Positions 34,099 to 42,116 of a stretch of 64,000 bases of DNA are shown here, in pieces. Positions within the stretch are counted from its first letter, which is position 1. Each line of letters begins with the position of its first letter. Origin of the DNA: Chryseobacterium sp. OSA05B (lineage in GTDB: Bacteria; Bacteroidota; Bacteroidia; Flavobacteriales; Weeksellaceae); the NCBI RefSeq assembly GCF_019970065.1, contig NZ_JAHXYH010000001.1, forward strand, positions 1,116,001 through 1,180,000, given 5' to 3'. Below the pieces are notes generated by a model. That model made no database searches, was not told where the DNA came from, and saw only the letters and a program-made list of their open reading frames with translations. The position numbers and the translations under genes are program-made.

Positions 34099-34827
34099 CT
34101 ACAAACGGAAAATAGTTACCACATAGGTTCTTGCTACATTCCCGTTGTTTACAATCAAATAGCTGCTTGCTGTAGGTTTTGAAACCGTAAAATCAAACTG
34201 GGTCGCATTTCCCGTGGCACAAGTTGCAGTTCCTGGAAACTTAACAGACCATACACCGGAACCTCCACCACTGCCTGGTATTGGGGCAATTGTTGGAGTA
34301 CCCACTTTATCACCTGCAATAGATGTTGCATACCCAAGAGAAATATCCGAATAAATAAAATTCGTAATCATGTTTGCTCCGCATGTGTTACTTGTTTTAA
34401 CCACCAGCATTCCGTTTGGAATACTTATACCGGCCGGAATAGTAACGGTGCCGTTTGCCGCCGCTGCCACAGTAATGCTTGCTGTATAAACATATCGTGT
34501 GGCTACTACGTCTCCATTGGCTGTATTGATCGTAAGAAAATCATGATCATCAGGAAGTTGCTGGGGTAGATTTCTAATCCTGAGACTTGCACTGCCGGCA
34601 TCAATATCCAGCTTTTTCTGTGGAGCGATCAAACCTATTCCAACATTCCCGGCAGCAGTAACTACAACATCATTAACCTGTTGTGCCGCTGCGGGCGCTC
34701 CTGTTGTAGGATTGTCCTTTCCTCCGTCCACATGAAATACAGTTTGTGGATTCGAAGTGTTAATACCAACCTGCGCAAAACTTAGCACAGCGGTACAGAT
34801 GTAAAAAATCGAAAAAATTTTCTTCAT
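34099..34827 (-). CDS. secreted protein of unknown function, paralogue of 33219
   Basis: This 242-residue protein has a signal peptide (MKKIFSIFYICTAVLSFAQ), the same GINTSNPQTVFHVDGGKDNP opening, NVGIGLIAPQKKLDIDAGSA, cysteines at NTCGANM and TATCATG, and the ending NNGNVARTYVVTIFRL. The two genes are tandem with 151 bp between them and clearly duplicated. The shared N-terminal half resembles fibre head-to-shaft regions. Function unknown. Confidence 0.75.
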   Translation of the reverse strand: MKKIFSIFYICTAVLSFAQVGINTSNPQTVFHVDGGKDNPTTGAPAAAQQVNDVVVTAAGNVGIGLIAPQKKLDIDAGSASLRIRNLPQQLPDDHDFLTINTANGDVVATRYVYTASITVAAAANGTVTIPAGISIPNGMLVVKTSNTCGANMITNFIYSDISLGYATSIAGDKVGTPTIAPIPGSGGGSGVWSVKFPGTATCATGNATQFDFTVSKPTASSYLIVNNGNVARTYVVTIFRL

Positions 34828-35345
34828 AGATTGATTTTTTTAGTGAAGTTTTTATTGTTTTTAATTTGTGTCTTAATACGATAAACATTGACCTCAGACC
34901 TTTAAAGGTATTCTGATTCACTTGTCATCAAGCAGTTCATTGTGTGTTTTTATTATCATAAATAAAAATAGATTATTTTAAAGAAATAATCTCAAATATT
35001 TGAATTATTTTTTATCAAAATTAATCATACCTTAATTAATCTATTCTTGAGTCATGTAGATAATCCTTTGAGTCCTCAAATCTAATATTAAAAAAAGACA
35101 AACTTCATTAATTATTAGTCAACGACCTATTTCTTCGGCAAACAATTATCACATTAATAAAAACTTTATGCTTCTTCTTATAATCTTACATTGGGAAATT
35201 GCAAACAAAAAAAACTTCCCATTGCGGGAAGAATTGTAAGTACTAAATGACTGGGAATGAATGATAATAAACAATGCTAAATTAATCCATAGCAGATCTC
35301 CATCCTATGACGCAGATCATAAAGAATCTGTTTGTATTATAGTTT
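34828..35345. other. intergenic stretch with one terminator and a Crp/Fnr-like half-spaced palindrome
   Basis: I see no gene. Contents: an AT-rich upstream region of the 34099 gene, the hairpin CTTCCC-ATTGC-GGGAAG with minus-strand T-run at 35207-35232 (likely terminator of the serine hydrolase), and TATGA-cgcaga-TCATA at 35306-35321. Confidence 0.6.
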
Positions 35346-36794
35346 TCAATTTTGGGTTTGAATCTCTTTTAAAACTTTCTTCCCGTTTTCGTTATCAGGA
35401 TTTAAGTCGAGAGATTTTTTATACATTTCAATACCTCTATTTTTATCTCCCGTTTTCAAGAGTACTTCCCCATAACTATCATACGCATTCCAACTATCAG
35501 GATATAAATCAACATTGAGTTTAAAAACAGCCAATGCCTCTTTTTTCTGATTCGTAGTGAGCAGACGATATCCCCAATTATTAAGTTCAACTTCCTGTGG
35601 TTGAAAATCCGGATTCTTCTTTTTCTCAGCCTTTACAAAATCTATGGCATTTTCATATCCTGTCTTTTGAAGATTTTTCCGAAGATAGGTTAAAGGATCA
35701 GCATTAATGATATCCTGAATATAGCATCCTGCAATCTCTTCAATAAAATCTTCAGGAGCACTTCCTCCTAAATTAGTCAATATGATAACCGCTAAATGAT
35801 CATCCGGATAAATAAGCAAAGCAGATCTGTTTCCACCGGACATTCCAAATGCTTTGTGATTTTTTCTAAGTTTTGCAATTCCCCAGCCCCTTACCCATTC
35901 TGTGGGTTTTCCGTTATTGAACTTCCCGGAAGACCACATCAGATCTAACGTTGAAGACTTCTGTAAGATTTTGCCGTTTTGAAGGGCAATAATCCAGTTG
36001 GCAAGGTCTTCAGAAGTACTGTTAAGACCGGCACTTGTGCGGGTGAAATCCGGGAATTCGTAATAATTATTAACCAATTTATCCTCTTTTATTCTTTTTC
36101 CATTGAAAAAATTTCTATAACTGTAGCTGGGTGCATAGTGAGGAATTACATCTCTGGAATCTCCAAAAACGGTATTTTTTAAATGAGCCGTTTTAAACTG
36201 GTTTTCTTCAAAAAAGTCTGCAAATGATTGATGGGTAAGCTTCTCAATAATTTTTCCCAGTATATAATAATTAGTCTGATTATAGCTGAACTGCTCCCCT
36301 GTTTTGAATTCCATAGGACTGATTTTAAGCTTTTCAAAAATCGCTTCTTCAGTTCTTAACGGACCTACATTCCCTGTTACGGGGTCAAAAAGCTTCAGCA
36401 TATCAGGTAATCCTGAAATATGAGTTAACAGTTGATCAATCGTTATTTTGTGCCATTCTGCAGGTAAGCCATCTAAATAGGTATTGACAGGCGCTTCCAG
36501 TTTTATCTTTCCCTGCTCAACCAACTGCATGACAGCCACTCCTGTAAAAATTTTTGTATTTGAATTAAGAGGAAAAATAGTATTGTTGGTGACTGCAATC
36601 TGATCCTGCACGTTAGCAATTCCATACGATTTACTTAAAACAATCTTCCCGTTTTGAACAACTGCAATTTGTGCTCCCGGAATTCGTCTCGTTTTCATCT
36701 CCCGATGAATGATTTCATCGACCTGAGCACTTATATTTTGAGCAAAAGAGGACAAAGAAATGAATAATGATACAATAAAAAGATAAATTTTCAT
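35346..36794 (-). CDS. secreted serine hydrolase, beta-lactamase class C fold with TPR tail
   Basis: This 482-residue protein has a signal peptide (MKIYLFIVSLFISLSSFAQ). The class C/DD-peptidase fold shows SxxK as SNTK (Ser78, Lys81) and, in the place of the usual Y-x-N, FSYNQTNYYILG (Tyr171-Asn172-Gln173). The third motif (KTG or HTG-like) is not obvious; FGMSGGNRS is the likely position. After residue about 385 are TPR-like repeats (ALAVFKLNVDLYPDSWNAYD, GIEMYKKSLDLNPDNENGKK). Such proteins are usually peptidases or esterases of the EstB type, not true lactamases. Substrate unknown. Confidence 0.88.
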   Translation of the reverse strand: MKIYLFIVSLFISLSSFAQNISAQVDEIIHREMKTRRIPGAQIAVVQNGKIVLSKSYGIANVQDQIAVTNNTIFPLNSNTKIFTGVAVMQLVEQGKIKLEAPVNTYLDGLPAEWHKITIDQLLTHISGLPDMLKLFDPVTGNVGPLRTEEAIFEKLKISPMEFKTGEQFSYNQTNYYILGKIIEKLTHQSFADFFEENQFKTAHLKNTVFGDSRDVIPHYAPSYSYRNFFNGKRIKEDKLVNNYYEFPDFTRTSAGLNSTSEDLANWIIALQNGKILQKSSTLDLMWSSGKFNNGKPTEWVRGWGIAKLRKNHKAFGMSGGNRSALLIYPDDHLAVIILTNLGGSAPEDFIEEIAGCYIQDIINADPLTYLRKNLQKTGYENAIDFVKAEKKKNPDFQPQEVELNNWGYRLLTTNQKKEALAVFKLNVDLYPDSWNAYDSYGEVLLKTGDKNRGIEMYKKSLDLNPDNENGKKVLKEIQTQN

Positions 36795-36940
36795 GGATTA
36801 TTTTTATATATAAAACAACTGAAAACCAAATCTATTACAGTATTTCAATAATTTAACATGATTATTTTTACGTCTTAACAGATTTCGCTCAAAATCTACT
36901 AAAACATCAGAAATTTCACGCTAATAATAGGCAAAAAAAA

Positions 36941-36962
36941 ATCCCCAGATTGCTCTGGGGAT
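36941..36962 (-). terminator. hairpin with T-run on the minus strand
   Basis: ATCCCCAGA/TCTGGGGAT stem of 9 bp, followed on the minus strand by nine T residues. On the plus strand it is followed by AAAAACTAATAACCATGAAAA, the layout seen at two other hairpins nearby. Confidence 0.75.
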
Positions 36963-37005
36963 AAAAACTAATAACCATGAAAACTCAAATTAAACATGAG
37001 TTGCT

Positions 37006-37197
37006 TCATATATTGAAAAATCGTGCCAAAGTTGGTTTCAGAGAAAATACTTTTCTATATTTTTTTGATGTCATTATTTTTGAATAGATTTTATTTAGAA
37101 TTATAATCGGGAATAAAAACAAGAAAACCCATAGCATAACAGACAGTTTAAATATAGTACTGAAAAGGTAAAAGGAACATAACTTACAGATTTTCAA
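37006..37197 (-). CDS. possible small membrane protein (TTG start)
   Basis: A 63-codon frame with TTG start: one strong hydrophobic segment (MLWVFLFLFPIIIL) between basic flanks, ending LKPTLARFFNI. The terminator at 36941 follows it and a near -7 box plus the 18-bp palindrome lie upstream. AT bias makes such frames common by chance, so the call is weak. Confidence 0.3.
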   Translation of the reverse strand: MKICKLCSFYLFSTIFKLSVMLWVFLFLFPIIILNKIYSKIMTSKKYRKVFSLKPTLARFFNI

Positions 37198-37227
37198 TAA
37201 AATTTAGAACGAAATCAAATTCCTTTT

Positions 37228-37245
37228 TTATGATCCGGATCATAA
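37228..37245. promoter_or_regulatory. 18-bp palindrome resembling a Crp/Fnr-family site
   Basis: TTATGATCCGGATCATAA is perfectly palindromic and has the TGA-N6-TCA spacing of Crp/Fnr boxes. Its centre lies about 42 bp before a likely start set by TATATTTA (37266-37273) on the plus strand. Regulator identity is not known. Confidence 0.5.
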
Positions 37246-37278
37246 GCACATCATCATCTTTCTTTTATATTTACATCA

Positions 37279-37396
37279 AACTTATTCCATTTTCCCCTTA
37301 TTTTTTTTCAAATATTAAGGGTGAATTTTTTTTTACTTATAATTTTTTTAGTCAATACTTTTTTTTTAACTCTCCTTTTAACGGAGAGTTTTTGTT
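37279..37396 (+). ncRNA. candidate small RNA of about 115 nt
   Basis: Between a -7-like box TATATTTA (37266-37273) and a perfect 8-bp terminator (AACTCTCC-N7-GGAGAGTT, then TTTTTG; 37368-37396) there is no ORF. The palindrome upstream is placed as an activator site would be. Boundaries are estimates. Confidence 0.35.
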
Positions 37397-37446
37397 TTAA
37401 TAATTAAAATAAAACATGCTTACCAGGAATGAGCAAAAAACAAAAA

Positions 37447-37466
37447 GCCCCCAAAAAAAGGAGGCC
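37447..37466 (-). terminator. minus-strand terminator with conserved 17-nt flank
   Basis: GCCTCC-T7-GGGGGC on the minus strand, then TTTTTG. The flank CACAAATGATGAAAAAA on the plus strand is repeated beside the hairpin at 38713. An upstream minus-strand TACTTTTG (37536-37543) could start a transcript of about 95 nt. Confidence 0.65.
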
Positions 37467-37826
37467 TCAAAAAACACAAATGATGAAAAAATTTTTATAA
37501 TGTATAAATAATTATCTATCGTTTAATCTTATAGTCAAAAGTACAATATTTTAGTTTTTCCATTTTATGAGTACAGTCATAAAGTTAGTTTTTAGCCACC
37601 ATACTTTCTATTGCATATATTTTAAAGTTTAAAAACCTGACAAATAATCTCGCTATTAGAGAAGTAAACCCATTTAAATTATTCAAATCAATAAACGGTT
37701 ATTAACAAACATCTTACATCATAATTCTAAAAAATACAAAAAAAATATCAGATATTCCATGATCGAGGTTATGTTTTTCAATTATTTTATTTCATATTTT
37801 TACACTAGTATTTAATTCAATATAAC

Positions 37827-38654
37827 GTGATAAAATTCTCTATTCTTATAGCCAATTACAACAATGGTAAATACTTTAGAGACTGTTATAACTCGTTGAT
37901 CAGCCAGACGTACGGAAACTGGGAAGTTATAATTGTCGATGACGCATCTACTGATGATTCTGTGGAGCGAATTGAAGGCATTATACAAAATGACTCCCGT
38001 TTCAGAATGTACAGAAATGCCAGTAATCAAGGCTGTGGCTATACCAAAAGAGAATGTATGAAATACGCAGAAGGAGAACTATGCGCCTATCTGGATCCGG
38101 ATGATGCACTTTATCCCGACGCTTTAGAAAAGACATCTGACGAATTTGCAAAAAATGATATTACAGCCACCTATTCACAGATGATGCTGTGCGATGAAAA
38201 TCTAAATCAGGATAAAATATTTGGAAGTACCAAACAGATCTACAACAGCCGGTATTTTTTCAACTGTCCTACGCAGTTTGCTCACTTCTTTACCTTTAAA
38301 AAAGAAACTTACCTGAAAACTTCCGGCATCAATCCCCTTTTAAAAAGTGCTGTAGACCAGGATCTCTATCTGAAAATTCTGGAACATGGCAGTGTAAAAT
38401 ACATCAAAGAGCCACTCTATCTGTACAGGCTACACTCTAATGGGATTTCTCAACAGAGTTCTAAACAAGGAGCAAAAGAATCTTTTGCCAAAGTGATTCA
38501 CGATACAATGAAAAGACGGGGTATCAGCAAGATCAATAATAAAATTGTTCCGGATATCTATACCAATGCACAGGAAATCTACGAGCTCCTCGACTATCAG
38601 ACCCAAAAACTTCATCGGCTGATTAATAAAGTAAAAGTGACTTTCAACATATAA
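37827..38654 (+). CDS. glycosyltransferase family 2
   Basis: This 275-residue protein starts at GTG 37827 and has the GT-A opening FSILIANYNNGKYFRDCYNS, the nucleotide-sugar motif VIIVDDASTDDS (Asp38-Asp39) and a second acidic motif YLDPDDALYPD (about 89-99). The typical GT2 acceptor region VDQDLYLKILEHG follows. It transfers a sugar to a surface polysaccharide or lipid acceptor, unknown here. It stands alone, not in a polysaccharide cluster, with a terminator at its end. Confidence 0.9.
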   Translation: MIKFSILIANYNNGKYFRDCYNSLISQTYGNWEVIIVDDASTDDSVERIEGIIQNDSRFRMYRNASNQGCGYTKRECMKYAEGELCAYLDPDDALYPDALEKTSDEFAKNDITATYSQMMLCDENLNQDKIFGSTKQIYNSRYFFNCPTQFAHFFTFKKETYLKTSGINPLLKSAVDQDLYLKILEHGSVKYIKEPLYLYRLHSNGISQQSSKQGAKESFAKVIHDTMKRRGISKINNKIVPDIYTNAQEIYELLDYQTQKLHRLINKVKVTFNI

Positions 38655-38664
38655 TTTGATTAGG

Positions 38665-38692
38665 GCTTCTCAGAAATGGGAAGCTTTTTTAT
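38665..38692 (+). terminator. terminator of the glycosyltransferase gene
   Basis: GCTTCTC and GGGAAGC pair (one G-T), then TTTTTTATTTT. Confidence 0.8.
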
Positions 38693-38712
38693 TTTGAACC
38701 AAGGAATGAAAT

Positions 38713-38738
38713 AAAAACGGCCCCCAATCAAGGAGGCC
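38713..38738 (-). terminator. terminator of the 57-residue membrane protein
   Basis: On the minus strand GGCCTCC-TTGATT-GGGGGCC, then TTTTTAT. The neighbouring CACAAATGATGAAAAAA repeats the element at 37447. Confidence 0.75.
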
Positions 38739-38806
38739 TAAAAACACAAATGATGAAAAAAATCTATTTAGAAAAATCCAAACAGAATTCGTAGACAGAT
38801 CATGTC

Positions 38807-38980
38807 CTAATATCTTTTTTTACTGTACTTCTTCCAGTAATCGAAATCATAACTGTAGCACCAAAAGTCAGATTTATGGTTGATTTTTTTGAGAATCAAA
38901 TAACATCCTAAAATAACAAGCATTGATAAGACAAACAAAATAATAAGTTTCAGAATAAATGAATGGTCATAGATATCCAT
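38807..38980 (-). CDS. small single-pass membrane protein
   Basis: This 57-residue protein, found by direct reading, has one clear membrane segment (FILKLIILFVLSMLVILGCY) after a short acidic N-terminus (MDIYDHS), then a basic, aromatic cytoplasmic-type tail (NHKSDFWCYSYDFDYWKKYS). It is followed by a good terminator. Function unknown; the tail's YDFDYWKKY pattern looks constrained rather than random. Confidence 0.6.
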   Translation of the reverse strand: MDIYDHSFILKLIILFVLSMLVILGCYLILKKINHKSDFWCYSYDFDYWKKYSKKRY

Positions 38981-39071
38981 AATGAATAGTTTTTCAGTTT
39001 TTTATAATGTTAAATTAAATATAAATTTCCACAATCCGTGAATAAAAACTATTTATACCTATGAATTCATT

Positions 39072-39094
39072 AAAAAAATCCTCTGGTGAGGATC
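39072..39094 (-). terminator. terminator of the 149-residue lipoprotein
   Basis: ATCCTC-TGGT-GAGGAT hairpin followed on the minus strand by TTTTTTT. Confidence 0.75.
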
Positions 39095-39126
39095 TTCAAA
39101 ATGGATGTAAATATTTTTATCACAAA

Positions 39127-39576
39127 TTATTCCGCCCAGGTCACCGGAATATATACGGTAATATATCCGTCAGCATCTACCTGCGCATCAGAAACAGTTC
39201 CAGCTACTGATCCATAGCCTGTCCATCCTCCTTGTCCCTGCATCGCAGAAAACGTATAAGTTCCTGCGGGAATTCCGTCATAATATACAGGAAGCGTCTG
39301 AAAGCCTCCGCTATAATAGGTGTCAAATACCTCCCCTGTCACTGTATTCTCAGCCAAAAAGCTTCCTACATCGTGATTCCCTGAAAGTGTCTTGGTTCCG
39401 TCCAAAGAAATAAGACCAAACCTCACTTTGTAGGTATTCGTTTTTGAAGCTTCCTTAGAGACTTCAGAATTGGCCTGAGGCTTAACTTCCTGCACCATAT
39501 CATCATTGGAAGAACACGATACAACTGCAACCGACAAAGCCACAAAAGCCATTGTTTTAAAAATTGCTATTTTCAT
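39127..39576 (-). CDS. lipoprotein of unknown function
   Basis: This 149-residue protein starts at ATG 39576 (MKIAIFKTMAFVALSVAVVS-C, lipobox VVSC), preferred over an upstream in-frame ATG at 39609 that would bury the signal. The mature part is serine/asparagine-rich at first and then beta-rich with a YTFSAMQGQGGWTGYGSVAG stretch and ends YIPVTWAE. No known domain recognised. Confidence 0.7.
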   Translation of the reverse strand: MKIAIFKTMAFVALSVAVVSCSSNDDMVQEVKPQANSEVSKEASKTNTYKVRFGLISLDGTKTLSGNHDVGSFLAENTVTGEVFDTYYSGGFQTLPVYYDGIPAGTYTFSAMQGQGGWTGYGSVAGTVSDAQVDADGYITVYIPVTWAE

Positions 39577-39825
39577 ATTAAAGTAATTTGGTATTTCAAA
39601 AGTAGCCAATTCATATGAACTGAATAAAAACCTTTAATTAACTTAAAATTACATTCCCAGCCCCATTCTCAGGGTAAAGCTGTAGGAAGGGATTAAGAAG
39701 GAAAATGAAGTTTTACGTAAAAATTCAATATTTTAACATTCCTTAACTAAATTTTGGCTTCATAATTGAAAATACAAAGGAAGTTGTTGCCGTTTTGGCT
39801 CAAACTACTTATTAAAATTTGAATT

Positions 39826-40383
39826 ATGAGAAAGATAGTATTAGCAGGTCTTTTATCAGTTTTTTTACTGACAGCCTGTAAAAAAGACGACAGGACAGCT
39901 GAAAAATCTCTTGAAGAGCAGAAACTTGAATTTCAGGCCAGACAGCTTGATATAGAAAAACAAAAACTGGCCATCGAGAAAGAAAAATTAGTGTATGAGG
40001 CACAGAAAAAGGTAGACAGCATATCTGAAAGTAAAAAATCTCAGGCAGCTGCTGCAGCCAATTCAAAACCTCAGATCATAAGAGAAACGAAGACAGTATA
40101 TAGAGACAGAGGATCCAACTCAAATTCCAATTCGGGAGGTGGCACTTATGCAGATAACGGAAACAGTTCTTCACAGGGAACTACACAAAAGAAAAAAGGA
40201 TGGAGTAAAGCCGCTAAAGGAACCGCTATTGGTGCTGTAGGTGGTGCCGCTTTAGGAGCCATTGTTGCTAAGAAAAACAGAGGTCTTGGAGCCGTGATTG
40301 GTGGTGTAGTTGGTGGTGCAACCGGTTACACGATCGGTAGGGCTGGAGACAGAAAGGACGGAAGAGTTCAACCGCGTAATTAA
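39826..40383 (+). CDS. lipoprotein with coiled coil and glycine-zipper domain
   Basis: This 185-residue protein has a lipobox (FLLTAC, Cys18), then a highly charged helix (about residues 28-70, EEQKLEFQARQLDIEKQKLA) likely coiled coil, a Ser/Asn/Gly linker, and a glycine-zipper of the YMGG type at the C-terminus (TAIGAVGGAALGAIVAKKNR, GLGAVIGGVVGGATGYTIGR). Such domains insert in or associate with membranes. A terminator lies just after it. Function unknown; envelope localisation is inferred. Confidence 0.75.
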   Translation: MRKIVLAGLLSVFLLTACKKDDRTAEKSLEEQKLEFQARQLDIEKQKLAIEKEKLVYEAQKKVDSISESKKSQAAAAANSKPQIIRETKTVYRDRGSNSNSNSGGGTYADNGNSSSQGTTQKKKGWSKAAKGTAIGAVGGAALGAIVAKKNRGLGAVIGGVVGGATGYTIGRAGDRKDGRVQPRN

Positions 40384-40401
40384 TATTTTCACGATAACAT
40401 T

Positions 40402-40434
40402 TAAAGATTGCTTATTTTTAAGCAATCTTTTTTT
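40402..40434 (+). terminator. terminator abutting the next start codon
   Basis: AAAGATTGCTT/AAGCAATCTTT, an 11-bp stem, followed by T7; the ATG of the next gene follows the last T at once. Confidence 0.85.
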
Positions 40435-42066
40435 ATGGTGTTACTTTTACTTTCTACGGTACTCATTCTCCCGGTCCTCGCAGGCTGGGGGAAAATCATG
40501 GAAAGATTTACGGGTTCTTTATTTAACGGGATTTCGGGAAATATTTTAACAGGAATAGTAGGACTTAGTTTAATCTGGACTGTGTTTGCATTCTTCATTC
40601 CTATTAATATATATGTAGAAATTCCTTTTATACTGGCAGGCATTTTATTTTTCTTCGTCAAGAAACTTTATTTGGAATTTTATAAATTCTCAGGAAAGGA
40701 TGTTTTTCTGATTGGTGGTATTTCGCTGGTCATTGTATACGCAGGCTCTTTTTATCCTTATATATTGGATCACTTCGGATATTATGTTCCTACCATCAAA
40801 TGGCTCACAGAATATGGACTGATCAAAGGCATTTCCAATCTGGATCTTACCTTGGGACAAATGTCTGTATGGCATATTTTCCAGGCAGGATTTTCCGGCT
40901 TTTCAGATCCTTTTCTAAGGCTTAATGCTATTCTGCTGATCGCTTACACACTTTATATTTTTGAAAGAAAAAGTTGGATACAGCTAAGTTTTATTCCGGT
41001 GTTACTGCTTTTTTCACAGTCTCCCAGCCCGGATCTTCCGGTGATCACTTTATCGTTAATTATTTTAAATGAGATCATAAAAGGAAATAAAAACATCAGT
41101 CTTTTATTCGCCTACTCTGTTTTCATCTTTTCTATAAAGCCTACCATGATCTGGCTTCCCATTTTCGTTTTTCTCTGTTCAATATTTATTTTTAAACCCA
41201 GTTATAAACATTTCCTCTTCGGAATTCTCATTCTTCTTCTATTCTTTGTTAAAAACATATGGACATTCGGATATCCGGTATTCCCTGTTGCTGTAGGTGA
41301 TTTGGGATTCAGCTGGAAACCTAATCCTGAAATTTTAAAAATATCCTCCCAATATGCGATTCAGAAAACATATGATATGCAGTACACATATGAAGAAATT
41401 CAGAAATTTTCTTCTTATGATGCGGTCAGAAACTGGTTTTCGCTGGAAGGAATTAAAGCAAAGATCCATATTATTTTCATCCTTAGCTTAACCCTTTTCT
41501 CTGTTTTTGCTATCATTAAAAAGAAAAAGATCATCACGCTGATCTGTATTTCTCTATTGATAAAAAGTCTACTGGTCTTGGCTTTTTCAGCACAGTATCG
41601 CTTTTTCATCGATGTGTTTTTTGTCATATTCTTTATCCTGTTCCTTCAGTTGAGCAAAAGAAATTCACTTGTTTTTTGCTTTGCATTAAGTTTTCTGGTA
41701 ATCGGAGTTTTAACTTTTCCCAACTTTATCCGCCAGTACATTCCAAGTTTTAAGCCTGGAAATTTCATGGCCGAATTCAAAAAAGAACAGCTTTATAAAC
41801 CTTCAACTTACCACTATAATAAATTTGAAACGTTCCGGACAGGAAATTTAAAGTTCAATATATCAAAAGATTATCCTTTTAATTTTGACACTCCGCTTCC
41901 TGCTATTTCCTCCGGATATGTACTTGATGATGCACAGTCCGGAATTTTCCCTCAATACATCGACGAAAAAAACATCAAAAAAGGATTGATCTGGAAAAAA
42001 CTCACCCCACAGGAAAAAAAGGAGCTGGAGAAGGTTATCAATAATATCAAAAACACTGATAAATAG
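40435..42066 (+). CDS. polytopic membrane protein of unknown function
   Basis: This protein of about 543 residues has roughly ten or more hydrophobic segments spread over residues 1-445 and a soluble C-terminal part of about 100 residues (YHYNKFETFRTGNLKFNISK...). The pattern (long membrane region then a lysine-rich C-terminal tail) recalls LIC_10190-type and other large bacterial membrane proteins sometimes linked to polysaccharide assembly; I recognise no catalytic motif. An earlier TTG at 40408 lies inside the terminator hairpin and was rejected. It sits 24 bp (to that TTG) after the glycine-zipper gene. Confidence 0.7.
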   Translation: MVLLLLSTVLILPVLAGWGKIMERFTGSLFNGISGNILTGIVGLSLIWTVFAFFIPINIYVEIPFILAGILFFFVKKLYLEFYKFSGKDVFLIGGISLVIVYAGSFYPYILDHFGYYVPTIKWLTEYGLIKGISNLDLTLGQMSVWHIFQAGFSGFSDPFLRLNAILLIAYTLYIFERKSWIQLSFIPVLLLFSQSPSPDLPVITLSLIILNEIIKGNKNISLLFAYSVFIFSIKPTMIWLPIFVFLCSIFIFKPSYKHFLFGILILLLFFVKNIWTFGYPVFPVAVGDLGFSWKPNPEILKISSQYAIQKTYDMQYTYEEIQKFSSYDAVRNWFSLEGIKAKIHIIFILSLTLFSVFAIIKKKKIITLICISLLIKSLLVLAFSAQYRFFIDVFFVIFFILFLQLSKRNSLVFCFALSFLVIGVLTFPNFIRQYIPSFKPGNFMAEFKKEQLYKPSTYHYNKFETFRTGNLKFNISKDYPFNFDTPLPAISSGYVLDDAQSGIFPQYIDEKNIKKGLIWKKLTPQEKKELEKVINNIKNTDK

Positions 42067-42104
42067 AACAAATCCAGAAACTTTATTATCTGAAGAAAAA
42101 TAGG

Positions 42105-42112
42105 TAATTTTG
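42105..42112 (+). promoter_or_regulatory. -7 box of aroC
   Basis: TAATTTTG, exact TAnnTTTG, only 4 bp before the aroC ATG, implying a nearly leaderless mRNA. Confidence 0.65.
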
Positions 42113-42116
42113 TATC

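Larger units (their letters stand above)
36795..37826. other. gene-poor stretch with hairpins, a Crp/Fnr-like palindrome and possible small RNAs
   Basis: Nearly 1 kb without a convincing protein gene. It holds a minus-strand terminator-type hairpin at 36941-36962, a doubtful minus ORF at 37006-37197, a perfect 18-bp palindrome at 37228-37245, a plus-strand terminator at 37368-37396, and a minus-strand hairpin at 37447-37466 with an upstream TACTTTTG box at 37536-37543. Each is described separately. Confidence 0.6.

Noticed and set aside
35346..36794. Calling the serine hydrolase a true beta-lactamase resistance gene
   Set aside because: SxxK is present, but the Y-x-N motif is altered to YNQ and no KTG motif is clear; long secreted members with TPR tails are usually esterases or peptidases.
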